The notes below the pieces were generated by a model. It was not told the DNA's origin. It saw only the letters and a program-made list of their open reading frames with translations, and ran no database searches. Below, in pieces: positions 46,835-54,822 of a stretch of DNA of 64,000 nt. Position 1 is the stretch's first letter. Each line of letters starts with the position of its first letter. This stretch comes from Methylobacterium sp. J-068. Lineage in GTDB: Bacteria; Pseudomonadota; Alphaproteobacteria; Rhizobiales; Beijerinckiaceae. The stretch is taken from assembly GCF_022829445.1 (NCBI RefSeq), contig NZ_JAKSXY010000070.1:1-64000 (forward strand). The letters are read 5' to 3'. The translations under genes and the position numbers were made by a program.

Positions 46835-46982
46835 CGCGCTTTCCCTGTCGGTGCCCGATCGTATCGTGACTGTTCACGCAGCCGGGTCTTCCAAATACCG
46901 TCATAGGCACAAGGACATACCCGCTGCAAGCTCCGACCCGGCAAGTTTCCGGATAGACCAGGGATTCTGTCTTCGCGCGGCG

Positions 46983-47249
46983 TCAGTTGCAGCCGATGCA
47001 GATCCCCGTCTCGATCTTGCGGTCGAGCGTCTGCTGCCGGCGCGAGGCCTCGGCGGGGCGCTGTTCGGACGCGGCGCCACCCCCGCCCGGCGGCTTCGTG
47101 ACACCCGTCGCGGTGATGTTGCGGAACTGGCCGGCGGAGCCGAGATTGCGCTCGCCGGAGAGGGTTCCGGCTTCCTGCGCCCGGGCGGCCGAAGGCAGCA
47201 CGACGAAGGGGACCATCAGGGCGGCGGCGATCAAGATCTGGGTGCGCAT
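46983..47249 (-). CDS. Small secreted protein with C-terminal CIGC motif, 88 aa
   Basis: This protein has a clear signal peptide (ILIAAALMVPFVVLPSAARA) and then a Gly/Thr/Ser-rich unstructured part. It ends in GICIGCN with two Cys three apart. Such short periplasmic Cys-Cys proteins can bind metal or form a disulfide; the family is not recognised. It lies upstream of a large sensor kinase (transcribed in the opposite direction to none; both are on the minus strand) and downstream of acs. Confidence 0.65.
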   Translation of the reverse strand: MRTQILIAAALMVPFVVLPSAARAQEAGTLSGERNLGSAGQFRNITATGVTKPPGGGGAASEQRPAEASRRQQTLDRKIETGICIGCN

Positions 47250-47307
47250 CGGGATCTCCTGACTTTGAGATCCAACGCAGGCTCAGCCCCGGGGTTGCGC
47301 GGCGCGC

Positions 47308-50004
47308 TCAGGCCCGCCGGGTCGCGGCATCCACCGGAAACAGCATCTCCACCAGGGTCCCGTCGTCCTTGCGGCTGCTGATGCGGAACCGGCCGTGATT
47401 GGCCTCGACCAGGGCCTTGGTCAGCGGCAGGCCGAGGCCCGTTCCCTTGCGCGGGCCCACGGGCCGCACCTGACGGAAGGGCTGGAGCGCCACCTCGACC
47501 TCGTCGGCGGTCATGCCGATGCCCGTGTCGCGGACGCGCAGGGCGATCTCGCCCCGCTCCGCCATCATGGTCGAGACGATAACCTGCCCACCGGCCTCGG
47601 TGAACGCGATGGCGTTGGCGATGACGTTGAGGGCGGCCTGCCGCACCGAGCGCTCGTCGGCCATGAGCGGCGCGAGTTCGGAGGAGAAGCTGGTGCGCAG
47701 GACGATCCGTTCGCGCGCGGCCTGCGGCTGGAGCAGCGAGACGCAGCGGGCGACCACGTCGTTCAGCGGGATTTCGGTCAGGGTCAGGTCGAGGCGCCCG
47801 GCCTCGATGCGCGCGAGGTCGAGCAGGTCGTTGACGAGATCGAGCACGTGCGTGCCGGAGGCGTGGATGTCCTGCAGGTAGGAGCGGTAGCGCTCGGACC
47901 CGAGGGGGCCGAACTGCTCGTTGATCATCAGGTCGGCGAAACCCAGGATCCCGTTGATCGGCGTGCGGATCTCGTGGCTGACCTGGGCCAGGAAATCCGA
48001 CTTCTGCAGGTTGGCCGCCTCGGCGACCCGGCGCCCGTCGGACGCCTCCTCCTCGCGCCGGCTCCCGGGGGAGGCGTCGATCACGGCGCAGAGGCGGTTC
48101 TGCGGATCCTCGCTGAGCGGCAGGACCTTGACACGAAGGGCCGCCCCGGTGGCGCGCGCGACGACGCGGGCGGGCGCGAGCGGCGCCGCACCGGGCTCAG
48201 CATGCAGGCGGGCCAGCAAGTCGACGGCGTTCTCGTGCGCGAACAGGCCGAGGAAGCTCGCGCCCACCACCTCGCGGGGGTCGAGGCCGAAGAGGGCGGC
48301 GGCGCTGCGGTTCAGCGTCAGGATGCGGGCCTGCGCGTCGAGGGTCGCGATCCCGTCTTCCAGGCTGTCGAGGACGCCGAGGGCGTCCACCGCGCGGCGG
48401 TCCGCGAGCCCTTGCGCGATCGCGGCGGCCGCATCGGCACGGACGGTCTCGCTCGGCTCGGCGTCGCGGGCGAGCAGCAATTCGGCGGGCTGCCCCGCCC
48501 AATCGAGGACCGAGTGCTCGATCAGCGCGGACAGGCGGCCGCCGTCGCGTCCGGCGAGCACCACGGGCGTGTCGCCGGATTCCCGCGCGTGCGGCAGGAG
48601 TCCGCGAAACAGGCGCTCGATCCCGCCAGCCGAATCCAGGGCCTCCACATCCGCGTGACCGGTCAGGTCCAGGAGGCGGCGATTGGCGAACAGAATGCGG
48701 TTCTCGCGATAGACCAGCACACCGGCGGGCAGGCGCTCGAGGGTCGCCACCATCGCGGCATCGGGGAGCGTCGTCCCGGGATCGGGGGTTCGTGCCGCCG
48801 GGACGGGAAACGGCATGACGGCGCAGGGCAGGCCCCGCTCCTGCGGCTCCGCGCGCCCGTCGTCGCCGGCGAACCGCGCGCCGAGGGCCCGCGCGATCTC
48901 GCGGAAGGCCGCGTGTTCGTGGCTCGACAGGGTGGCGTCGATCGATGACGCGGCGGGCGCCGCTTCGGGGACATCGACATCGGAGGATTCGGCTTGAGAG
49001 GATTCGGCTTCGGCCGCGTCCGGGGGGAGGGGCTCCGGCACGCCCTCCAGAACCGGCACGGCCGCCTCCACCGGGCCCGGTCGTGCCTCGATGACGACCG
49101 GTGATGCCGTGACCGCAGGTGGCGCCGTCTCTTCCTTGGGGGGCGAGACCGCGCGGACCTGGCCGAATCCGCGAAATTCACGGCCGCCGCGCTCGGTCGG
49201 CGAGCCCGAGAGTTCGAGCTCGATCACGGTGCCGTCCGCCGCGAGCAGCGTCACGGGAATTGCCCGGAAGGTCCGTGATTGCGACAGGGCAGCGATCAGC
49301 CCTTCCGCGTCGCGCAGCACGCCGATCTCGGACAAGACCTGCCAGGAACGGCCGAGCATGCGCTCGCGCAGGGGGTCGCCGGGCGGACGGGACAGGTCGG
49401 ACACGGTGCCGTCGGCGCCGCTGCGCCAGGTGAAGCGCTGGCGCGCTGTCGGGATGGGCGCCGCATCGGCGCTCGCCGGAGCAACGTCCTGCGGGGCGGC
49501 CGGCGCGTCGCGCGCCACATCGGTATCCGCCGGGAGGACATCCGACACCGCCGTCGCGGTGGCCGGCGGCGCGGACGCGGATGACGGACGCCGCAGCCGG
49601 GGCAGGGGACCGGTCGCCAATAGGATCACGATGCCGCGACCATCCTCGGTCTCGCTGCGGACCAACGTCACCAGGGCCGGAGGCGCGACACGGCGGGGGT
49701 CGAGGTGGAGGCGCATCAGGAGCGGCGCGTCCGGCCTCGATTGCGTCCGCGCGATCTGTTCGCCGATGCGCGAGCCGGGAACGAGGCGACCGTCCGGTCC
49801 GGCGATCGCCTGCCGCAGATCGCGCGCGGCCTCCGAGGCGTGAAGCACCCGCTCGCCGGCCGCGTCGAGGACCAGCACCACCGCCCCCGCATCGCACAAG
49901 CGTGCGGCGAGGGGCGAATCGGTCCCGGCCGCGCGCAGCATCCACCGGGCCGCCGCCTCGGCTTCCAGATCCGGCCCTGAACCCCCGCTGTCGAACATCC
50001 GCAC
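47308..50004 (-). CDS. PAS-domain hybrid-free sensor histidine kinase (PdhS-like)
   Basis: This 898-aa soluble kinase has a long Pro/Ala/Glu-rich N-terminal half. PAS-like domains lie at about 440-510 (LERLPAGVLVYRENRILFANRRLL) and 545-620. HisKA follows with the phospho-acceptor in FLAQVSHEIRTPINGILG (His near 677), then an HATPase domain (NVIANAIAFTEAGG, RDTGIGMT, GTGLGLPLTKALVE). The block FGPLGSERYRSYLQDIHASG is typical of the PleC/DivJ/PdhS group that controls cell polarity in Rhizobiales. No receiver domain is fused. GTG 50004 or ATG 49998 can start it. Confidence 0.88.
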   Translation of the reverse strand: MRMFDSGGSGPDLEAEAAARWMLRAAGTDSPLAARLCDAGAVVLVLDAAGERVLHASEAARDLRQAIAGPDGRLVPGSRIGEQIARTQSRPDAPLLMRLHLDPRRVAPPALVTLVRSETEDGRGIVILLATGPLPRLRRPSSASAPPATATAVSDVLPADTDVARDAPAAPQDVAPASADAAPIPTARQRFTWRSGADGTVSDLSRPPGDPLRERMLGRSWQVLSEIGVLRDAEGLIAALSQSRTFRAIPVTLLAADGTVIELELSGSPTERGGREFRGFGQVRAVSPPKEETAPPAVTASPVVIEARPGPVEAAVPVLEGVPEPLPPDAAEAESSQAESSDVDVPEAAPAASSIDATLSSHEHAAFREIARALGARFAGDDGRAEPQERGLPCAVMPFPVPAARTPDPGTTLPDAAMVATLERLPAGVLVYRENRILFANRRLLDLTGHADVEALDSAGGIERLFRGLLPHARESGDTPVVLAGRDGGRLSALIEHSVLDWAGQPAELLLARDAEPSETVRADAAAAIAQGLADRRAVDALGVLDSLEDGIATLDAQARILTLNRSAAALFGLDPREVVGASFLGLFAHENAVDLLARLHAEPGAAPLAPARVVARATGAALRVKVLPLSEDPQNRLCAVIDASPGSRREEEASDGRRVAEAANLQKSDFLAQVSHEIRTPINGILGFADLMINEQFGPLGSERYRSYLQDIHASGTHVLDLVNDLLDLARIEAGRLDLTLTEIPLNDVVARCVSLLQPQAARERIVLRTSFSSELAPLMADERSVRQAALNVIANAIAFTEAGGQVIVSTMMAERGEIALRVRDTGIGMTADEVEVALQPFRQVRPVGPRKGTGLGLPLTKALVEANHGRFRISSRKDDGTLVEMLFPVDAATRRA

Positions 50005-50150
50005 CTGTTTCGCGTGACGATTTTTGAGACCTGACAGCCTTTTTACTGCGTTGCGGCCTTCCCGGAAGCCATGAAGCGGGACGACGCGCGTTTACCTGTT
50101 GTCAACCTTAATGCACCCGACCAGGGTGGCATAGGGCTGGGCCTGTGCTA

Positions 50151-50165
50151 TTGTGCAGCGCACAA
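50151..50165 (+). promoter_or_regulatory. Candidate PhaR operator TTGTGC-N3-GCACAA
   Basis: A palindrome with 6-base arms around AGC contains TGC-N3-GCA, the pattern reported for PhaR (polyhydroxyalkanoate regulator) sites. It lies 35 bp before the phasin ATG, close to where the promoter should be. Binding is inferred from pattern and context. Confidence 0.55.
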
Positions 50166-50199
50166 CAAGCCATCAACAAGTCTGATCGAGGAGAGGACA

Positions 50200-50691
50200 A
50201 TGACCAGCACCCCGAACTACGAAGTTCCCGCCGAGATGCGCGATTTCGCCGAGAAGAGCGTCGATCAGGCGCGCAAGGCGTTCGATTCGTTCATCAGCGC
50301 CGCCCGCCGCACCGCCGACACCGTGCAGGGTTCCGCCGAGGTGGCCCGCACCAACGCCCACGACGTTTCCGCGCGCGGCTTCGAGTTCGCCGAGCAGAAC
50401 GTGACGGCGGCCTTCGATCTCGCCCAGAAGCTGGTGCGCTCGCGCGACCTCCAGGAGGCCATGCAGCATCAGGCCGAGTTCGTTCGCAGCCAGTTCGCCG
50501 CGATCCAGGCCCAGGCCAAGGAGTTCGGCGGCCTCGCGCAGACCGCGATCCAGCAGAGCGCCGAGAAGGCCAAGGGCGCCATGCAGGAGAGCGCCGAGCA
50601 CGCCCGCAAGGCGATGGAGCAGGGCACCGAGGCCGCCCGCAAGGCCGGCAGCGATGCCGAGCAGGCCATGCGGAACGCCACGAACTCCTGA
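50200..50691 (+). CDS. Phasin family protein (PHA granule-associated)
   Basis: This helical protein of about 163 aa coats polyhydroxybutyrate granules. The phasin domain is visible as FAEKSVDQARKAFDSFISAARRTADTV and FEFAEQNVTAAFDLAQKLVRSRDLQEAMQHQ. A C-terminal region with repeated AEKAKGAMQESAEHARKAMEQ heptads is probably coiled coil. Start ATG 50200 follows GAGGAGAGGA. An upstream frame to 50071 adds 43 residues lacking family similarity. It ends before a strong terminator. Confidence 0.92.
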   Translation: MTSTPNYEVPAEMRDFAEKSVDQARKAFDSFISAARRTADTVQGSAEVARTNAHDVSARGFEFAEQNVTAAFDLAQKLVRSRDLQEAMQHQAEFVRSQFAAIQAQAKEFGGLAQTAIQQSAEKAKGAMQESAEHARKAMEQGTEAARKAGSDAEQAMRNATNS

Positions 50692-50729
50692 TCCGGACGT
50701 CGGCGCCGCCCCGTGCGGCGCCCGAACCG

Positions 50730-50764
50730 ACAGCCCGTTCCGTCGCGCGGAGCGGGCTGTTTTC
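50730..50764 (+). terminator. Rho-independent terminator after the phasin gene
   Basis: ACAGCCCG pairs with CGGGCTGT around a loop with a further TCCG/CGGA stem, followed by TTTT. It lies 38 bp after the phasin stop. Confidence 0.85.
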
Positions 50765-50872
50765 ATGTGTGGGCCCGCGCTTGCCCCGGGCGGGCCCGTC
50801 TCATAACCCTGGCGGCCACCGAATCCGCGCCTCCCGCGCGGCGGTCGACGCTGTCGAGAAGGGCGGGATGCC

Positions 50873-51229
50873 ATGCGACTTGTCACGCGAATCAGTCTGA
50901 TCCTCACGCTCCTGGCCGGCCTCTTCGCGGCCCAGGGCGCGAGCGCACAATATTACGACGACGGCTACGATCGTCCGCCGCCGCGCCGGGCCTACGACGA
51001 GCGCCGCCTGCCGCCGCGCCCGGATTACGGGGACGAGCGCTACGCCCGCCCGGCCCCGCGCCGGACCGTCGGCCTCAACTGCGATGCCGTGCAGTCGGGC
51101 CTCAGCGGCCTCCAGCCGTATTCCTGCCCCCTGCCGGGACCACGCCCGCTCGGCGCGCGCTGCTTCTGCGACATGCCGATCGCGCCGCTGAGTTCGCCCC
51201 AGACCGCCGTCGGCCGCGTCGTTCCCTGA
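50873..51229 (+). CDS. Secreted Pro/Arg/Tyr-rich protein, 118 aa
   Basis: This protein has a signal peptide (LILTLLAGLFAAQGASA) followed by a Pro, Arg, Asp and Tyr-rich linker. The compact C-terminal part has four Cys (LNCDAVQSG, YSCPLPG, RCFCDMP). The Cys suggest disulfides in the periplasm. No family is recognised. It converges with the L,D-transpeptidase gene across a terminator. Confidence 0.7.
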   Translation: MRLVTRISLILTLLAGLFAAQGASAQYYDDGYDRPPPRRAYDERRLPPRPDYGDERYARPAPRRTVGLNCDAVQSGLSGLQPYSCPLPGPRPLGARCFCDMPIAPLSSPQTAVGRVVP

Positions 51230-51253
51230 TCGCCCGTCCGTCCCCGACACGTG

Positions 51254-51283
51254 AAAACCGCGCCGTCCGGTAGGACGACGCGG
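51254..51283 (-). terminator. Terminator of the L,D-transpeptidase gene
   Basis: An 11-bp stem with one mismatch (51258-51268 with 51273-51283) has a GGTA loop. Read on the minus strand it is followed by TTTT, so it ends transcription coming from the L,D-transpeptidase side. Confidence 0.7.
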
Positions 51284-51311
51284 CTCTCGTGTTCGGGGAT
51301 TTCGGATCGGA

Positions 51312-51971
51312 TCAGTTCAGGACGACGACCTTCGCGCCGACCTTCACGCGCTCGTACAGGTCGGTGACGTCGTCGTTGGTCATCCGGATGCAGCCCGAGG
51401 AGACAGCCTGACCGATCGTGTCCGGCTCGTTGGAGCCGTGGATGCGGTACTCGGTGTTGCCGATATACATGGCGCGGGCGCCGAGCGGGTTCTCGACACC
51501 GCCCGCCATGTAGCGCGGCAGGTCGGGGCGGCGGGCGATCATCGCGGCCGGCGGGGTCCAGGACGGCCATTCCTTCTTGGCCGTGACGGTCTTGACGCCG
51601 GACCAGGTGAAGCCCGGGCGGCCGACGCCGACACCGTAGCGGATGGCCTCGCCGTTCGGCATCACGAAGTACAGGCGCCGCTCGGCGGTCGAGACCACCA
51701 CCGTGCCGGGCTTGTAGTTGCCGTTGAAGGCCACGATCTCGCGGGGAATCGGAGCCACCTGGGCCTGGGGTGCCGCCTGGACGCCCTGGCCGACGGTGCC
51801 CTGGTAGCCGTAGGGATCGTCGGTGGCGCGGCCATAGGCGTAGGCCGGATCGCCGTAGGTCTCGTCGCCGGCGTTGCTGCCGAACGGATCGTAGGGGTTT
51901 GCGAGAACCGGGCTCGTCGAGAGCGCGCAGACACCGAGTATGCCCACGAGGGCGGTCGCCAAGGTCTTCAT
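51312..51971 (-). CDS. L,D-transpeptidase (YkuD/ErfK family)
   Basis: This is a 219-aa periplasmic enzyme with a signal peptide (TALVGILGVCALSTSPVLA). A Tyr/Gly/Ala-rich linker follows, then the YkuD domain. The active-site motif has His178 in HGSN and Cys194 in SSGCIRM. It makes 3-3 peptide cross-links or attaches proteins to peptidoglycan. I start at ATG 51971; the long frame upstream to 52466 is antisense to the transglutaminase gene. A loose match to a sigma-EcfG promoter lies at 52010-52034. Confidence 0.93.
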   Translation of the reverse strand: MKTLATALVGILGVCALSTSPVLANPYDPFGSNAGDETYGDPAYAYGRATDDPYGYQGTVGQGVQAAPQAQVAPIPREIVAFNGNYKPGTVVVSTAERRLYFVMPNGEAIRYGVGVGRPGFTWSGVKTVTAKKEWPSWTPPAAMIARRPDLPRYMAGGVENPLGARAMYIGNTEYRIHGSNEPDTIGQAVSSGCIRMTNDDVTDLYERVKVGAKVVVLN

Positions 51972-52108
51972 CGTGGATACCTTACCTATGCCGTAACCTT
52001 TGCTATACAAGCGTAGGCGTGGGCCAGTGGTTCCACGGGACCTTGACGATTTCGTCATCTTCATGGCGGCGACATGGATCGTGCCGCCGGAATGCTCGGT
52101 CCGGACAC

Positions 52109-52915
52109 TCAGAAGACCTCGTCGGTATGGACGTCGAAGCGGGCGAGGTGCGCGTAGCCGAAATTCGTGGTGATCGCGACGTCGGTGGCGTCCCGGCCCC
52201 GGGCCATGACGATGCGGCCGATGCGCGGCGTGTTGTGGCGGGCATCGAAGGTGTACCAGTTGCCGTCGAGATAGACCTCGAACCAGGCCGAGAAGTCCAT
52301 CGGATCGGGCACGGGCGGAATCCCGATATCGCCGAGATATCCCGTGCAGTAGCGGGCCGGGATGTTCATGCAGCGGCAGAACGCGACGGCGAGATGCGCG
52401 AAATCGCGGCAGACGCCCTGGCGCTGCATGAACCCGTCCCAGGCGGTGCGCGTGGCGTCGGCGCACATGTAGTCGAAGCGGATGCGGTCATGGACGTAGT
52501 CGCAGATCGCCTGCACGCGGCCCCAGCCCAGCGGCGTGCCGCCGAACAGCGACCATGCGGTCTCGGAGAGCTTGTCGGTGTCGCAGTAACGGCTGCCGAG
52601 AAGATAGACGAGGACCTCGTTGGGTAGGTTCTGCACCTCGATCTGCTGCGCGTAGGGTGCGTAGGCGTCGGGCTGACCGGAATCCTGCACCACGAAATCC
52701 GCCGAGATGGTCAGGCGGCCCGGCGGCGTCACGATGCGCGTGCAGATGTTGTCGAAGCTGTCGCGGTAATCCTGGGACGGGATCGGCGGATCGAAGCTGA
52801 TCACGTGCGGGGTCAACACGTCCGGCATCCGCGAGGGATGCACGCTGAGCGCGAGGATCATGGGCGTCGGCTGAACCGATTCGAAGGCGATGTCGAACCC
52901 AGTCCTGATCTTCAT
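52109..52915 (-). CDS. Transglutaminase-like protein with altered triad
   Basis: This 268-aa protein has an N-terminal beta domain (about 1-120) and a transglutaminase-like core. Cys169 is in GVCRDFAHL and the Asp in YTFDARH (D224). At the position of the catalytic His, however, the sequence reads DFSAWFEVYL, with Ser209. It may use another residue or be a non-catalytic binder; the same change may be common in this subfamily. Start ATG 52915 is preferred over a GTG three codons upstream. Confidence 0.85.
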   Translation of the reverse strand: MKIRTGFDIAFESVQPTPMILALSVHPSRMPDVLTPHVISFDPPIPSQDYRDSFDNICTRIVTPPGRLTISADFVVQDSGQPDAYAPYAQQIEVQNLPNEVLVYLLGSRYCDTDKLSETAWSLFGGTPLGWGRVQAICDYVHDRIRFDYMCADATRTAWDGFMQRQGVCRDFAHLAVAFCRCMNIPARYCTGYLGDIGIPPVPDPMDFSAWFEVYLDGNWYTFDARHNTPRIGRIVMARGRDATDVAITTNFGYAHLARFDVHTDEVF

Positions 52916-52990
52916 GACAACCACCTGATCCTGTCGAGGAATGAACGCCGTGTTCTCATGCCCGGGCGGCTCGTGGCCGCGTCCGGTTCG

Positions 52991-53911
52991 TCAACGCACC
53001 AGTTTCGGTTCCGTCGCCCAGCCGCCCGCGGCGCCGGCCTCGACTTCGTCGACCTGGACATCCACCGTCATCCCGAGATCGTCGGCGGGAAATCCGAAGA
53101 ACGAACCGTGCAGCGGCACGGCCTGTCGCGGATCGCGCGCCACCGCGACGCGGATCAGGTCGCGATTGCCGACGATGCCGTTCGTCGGATCGAACTCGAT
53201 CCACCCCGCACCCGGCAGGTAGACCTGCACCCAAGCATGAGTCGAGCCACCGCCGACGTGGCGGTCGCGGTCGCCCCGGGGGTTGTAGAGGTAGCCGGAG
53301 ACGAAGCGGGCCGCCATGCCCAGCGCCCGCACGGCCTCGATCATCAGGACCGCGAAGTCGCGGCAGCTGCCGCGCTTCAGCCGCAGTGTCGTGACCGGGT
53401 CCTGGACGCCCTTCTCGGAGCGGGCGAGATACGCGAAGTTGCGGCGCACGCTGCGGGTCATCTCGGCCAGCAGGTCCTGCGTCCCGATCCGCCCCGCCGC
53501 GGGCACGAAGCCGCGCGCCCAGGCATCGACCTCGTTGCGCGGGTCGGAATATTGCCGCTCCATCGCGCGGCTGAGATCGGGGATGTCCTCCGCGCTGTAG
53601 CCGAAGGGGTAGAAGGCCGCGTGCGCCGAGATCGGGAAGACCGGCGCGGATTCCGGCGTATGGTCGAGGGTGATCGCACATTCGAAGGTCAGCGTGGCGG
53701 CCCGCCCCGTGAAGGACGCCACCGCGACGCAGTTGCCGAACACGTCGTGGAGCCAGCGCAGGCCACTCGGCTCCGGCGTGATCTTCAGGGTCGCGGAGAT
53801 GAGGCGCTGATCGTAGCTGTCGCGCGGCCGGAAGAGGATGCGGTGCTCGCCGAAGGCCACGGGCTGCCGGTAGCGGTAGATCGTGACGTGGCAGACGGAG
53901 AGGATCGGCAA
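52991..53911 (-). CDS. Transglutaminase-like cysteine protease family protein
   Basis: This protein of about 306 aa has the N-terminal beta domain (VTIYRYRQPVAFGEHRILFRPR), then a full Cys-His-Asp triad: C183 in RGSCRDFAVL, H225 in THAWVQVYLP, and D241 in WIEFDPTNG. Such proteins act as peptidases or cross-linking enzymes of uncertain target. A TTG at 53911 is preferred because GGTGGAG lies nine bases before it; GTGs at 53926 and 53929 are alternatives. It lies 75 bp upstream of the other transglutaminase gene. Confidence 0.88.
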   Translation of the reverse strand: MPILSVCHVTIYRYRQPVAFGEHRILFRPRDSYDQRLISATLKITPEPSGLRWLHDVFGNCVAVASFTGRAATLTFECAITLDHTPESAPVFPISAHAAFYPFGYSAEDIPDLSRAMERQYSDPRNEVDAWARGFVPAAGRIGTQDLLAEMTRSVRRNFAYLARSEKGVQDPVTTLRLKRGSCRDFAVLMIEAVRALGMAARFVSGYLYNPRGDRDRHVGGGSTHAWVQVYLPGAGWIEFDPTNGIVGNRDLIRVAVARDPRQAVPLHGSFFGFPADDLGMTVDVQVDEVEAGAAGGWATEPKLVR

Positions 53912-54035
53912 GACGAGGGGCTCCACCACGCCGGGGGCGCGGCCGTGTCGGCGCGGACGTTGAGCGACGGGAATGCAAGAGGTGCGCCGGACAGGCAAGT
54001 CGCCGGGAACGTCCCCGGACCGGCGCCGGTGCGCC

Positions 54036-54623
54036 TCACGGAACGATCGGCTGCCGCTCCGTGGTCGCGCGCTCGGCCTCGACCAGGAGGTCGAACGGAC
54101 GCCAGGGCTTCGGGATGAAGACTGCCTGGGGCGGCAGGTTGGCGGGCCGTTCCGCACGCCGGCCGGACGTGACGACCATCCGGGCCGTGGGCCAGAGCAG
54201 CGCGATGGCGGCCGCGAGTTGCAGGCCATCCATCGGGCCGGCGAGCCGCACATCCGCGAAGACGAGCGCGACCTCGCCGCCCCGCTCCCGCATGATGGCG
54301 AGGGCCGCCTCGGCGCTGTCACAGCCGACCACACTGAGATCCGTGTCGCCGAGCAGGGCTTCGGCGAGGTTCCGGGTCGCCTCGTCGTCCTCCACCACCA
54401 GGGCGACGCGGCCGGATTTCGGCGTCGCCGCCGGCTCGGGCTGAACCTGCCGCACCAGGGTCGCGAGGTGTTCGGGCACGCCTTCGGCGATCAAGTCGTC
54501 GTAGAAGGCCGCCAGCGCCTGCCCGATCCGGTCGAGCGACAGGCCGGGGCTGAGGGTGTCCGCCAGGGCCACCGGACGCACGGCCGGGGATCGCTTCGGC
54601 GTTGGGCCATTCGTGTCCGACAA
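54036..54623 (-). CDS. Response regulator with NepR-like N-terminus
   Basis: This is a 195-aa protein. Residues 30-62 (LDRIGQALAAFYDDLIAEG, then VPEHLATLVRQVQ) follow the NepR anti-sigma pattern I-G-x-x-L-x-x-x-Y-D-x-x-x-x-E-x-V-P. A receiver domain occupies about 71-185, with acidic V-E-D-D-E, phospho-acceptor D124 in VFADVRL, S153 in VVTSG and K172 in IPKPW. No DNA-binding domain follows. A protein that joins the NepR helices to a receiver could control the general stress sigma factor in cis, which is inference. Confidence 0.8.
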   Translation of the reverse strand: MSDTNGPTPKRSPAVRPVALADTLSPGLSLDRIGQALAAFYDDLIAEGVPEHLATLVRQVQPEPAATPKSGRVALVVEDDEATRNLAEALLGDTDLSVVGCDSAEAALAIMRERGGEVALVFADVRLAGPMDGLQLAAAIALLWPTARMVVTSGRRAERPANLPPQAVFIPKPWRPFDLLVEAERATTERQPIVP

Positions 54624-54732
54624 GCGAGGCCTCCGACATCCGTGACTCGAAACGCGCCCCCGACGGGCCGCACGGACATTAAAGCCGGGAGATGACGGTC
54701 AGTTGCCGGAAATCATCCCGCCGGCCGTCAGC

Positions 54733-54768
54733 CATGCGCATTTTATCGAACATGCGCTTTTTATCGAA
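54733..54768. repeat. 18-bp tandem direct repeat (two copies)
   Basis: CATGCGCATTTTATCGAA (54733-54750) is followed at once by the same 18 bases with one change (54751-54768). The AT-rich pair lies 110-145 bp upstream of the NepR-like response regulator gene and 55 bp after the transglycosylase stop, so it could be an operator or promoter element. Confidence 0.75.
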
Positions 54769-54822
54769 GGCCCACGCGCTTTCCCGCGCGGAGCCCCGTA
54801 CGTGTCGGCGGGACGCGGCGCG

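Noticed and set aside
52010..52034. Sigma-EcfG promoter for the L,D-transpeptidase gene (GGAAC-N16-CGCT)
   Set aside because: The -10 element has a mismatch to CGTT, so the match is too weak to list as a feature, though the position fits.
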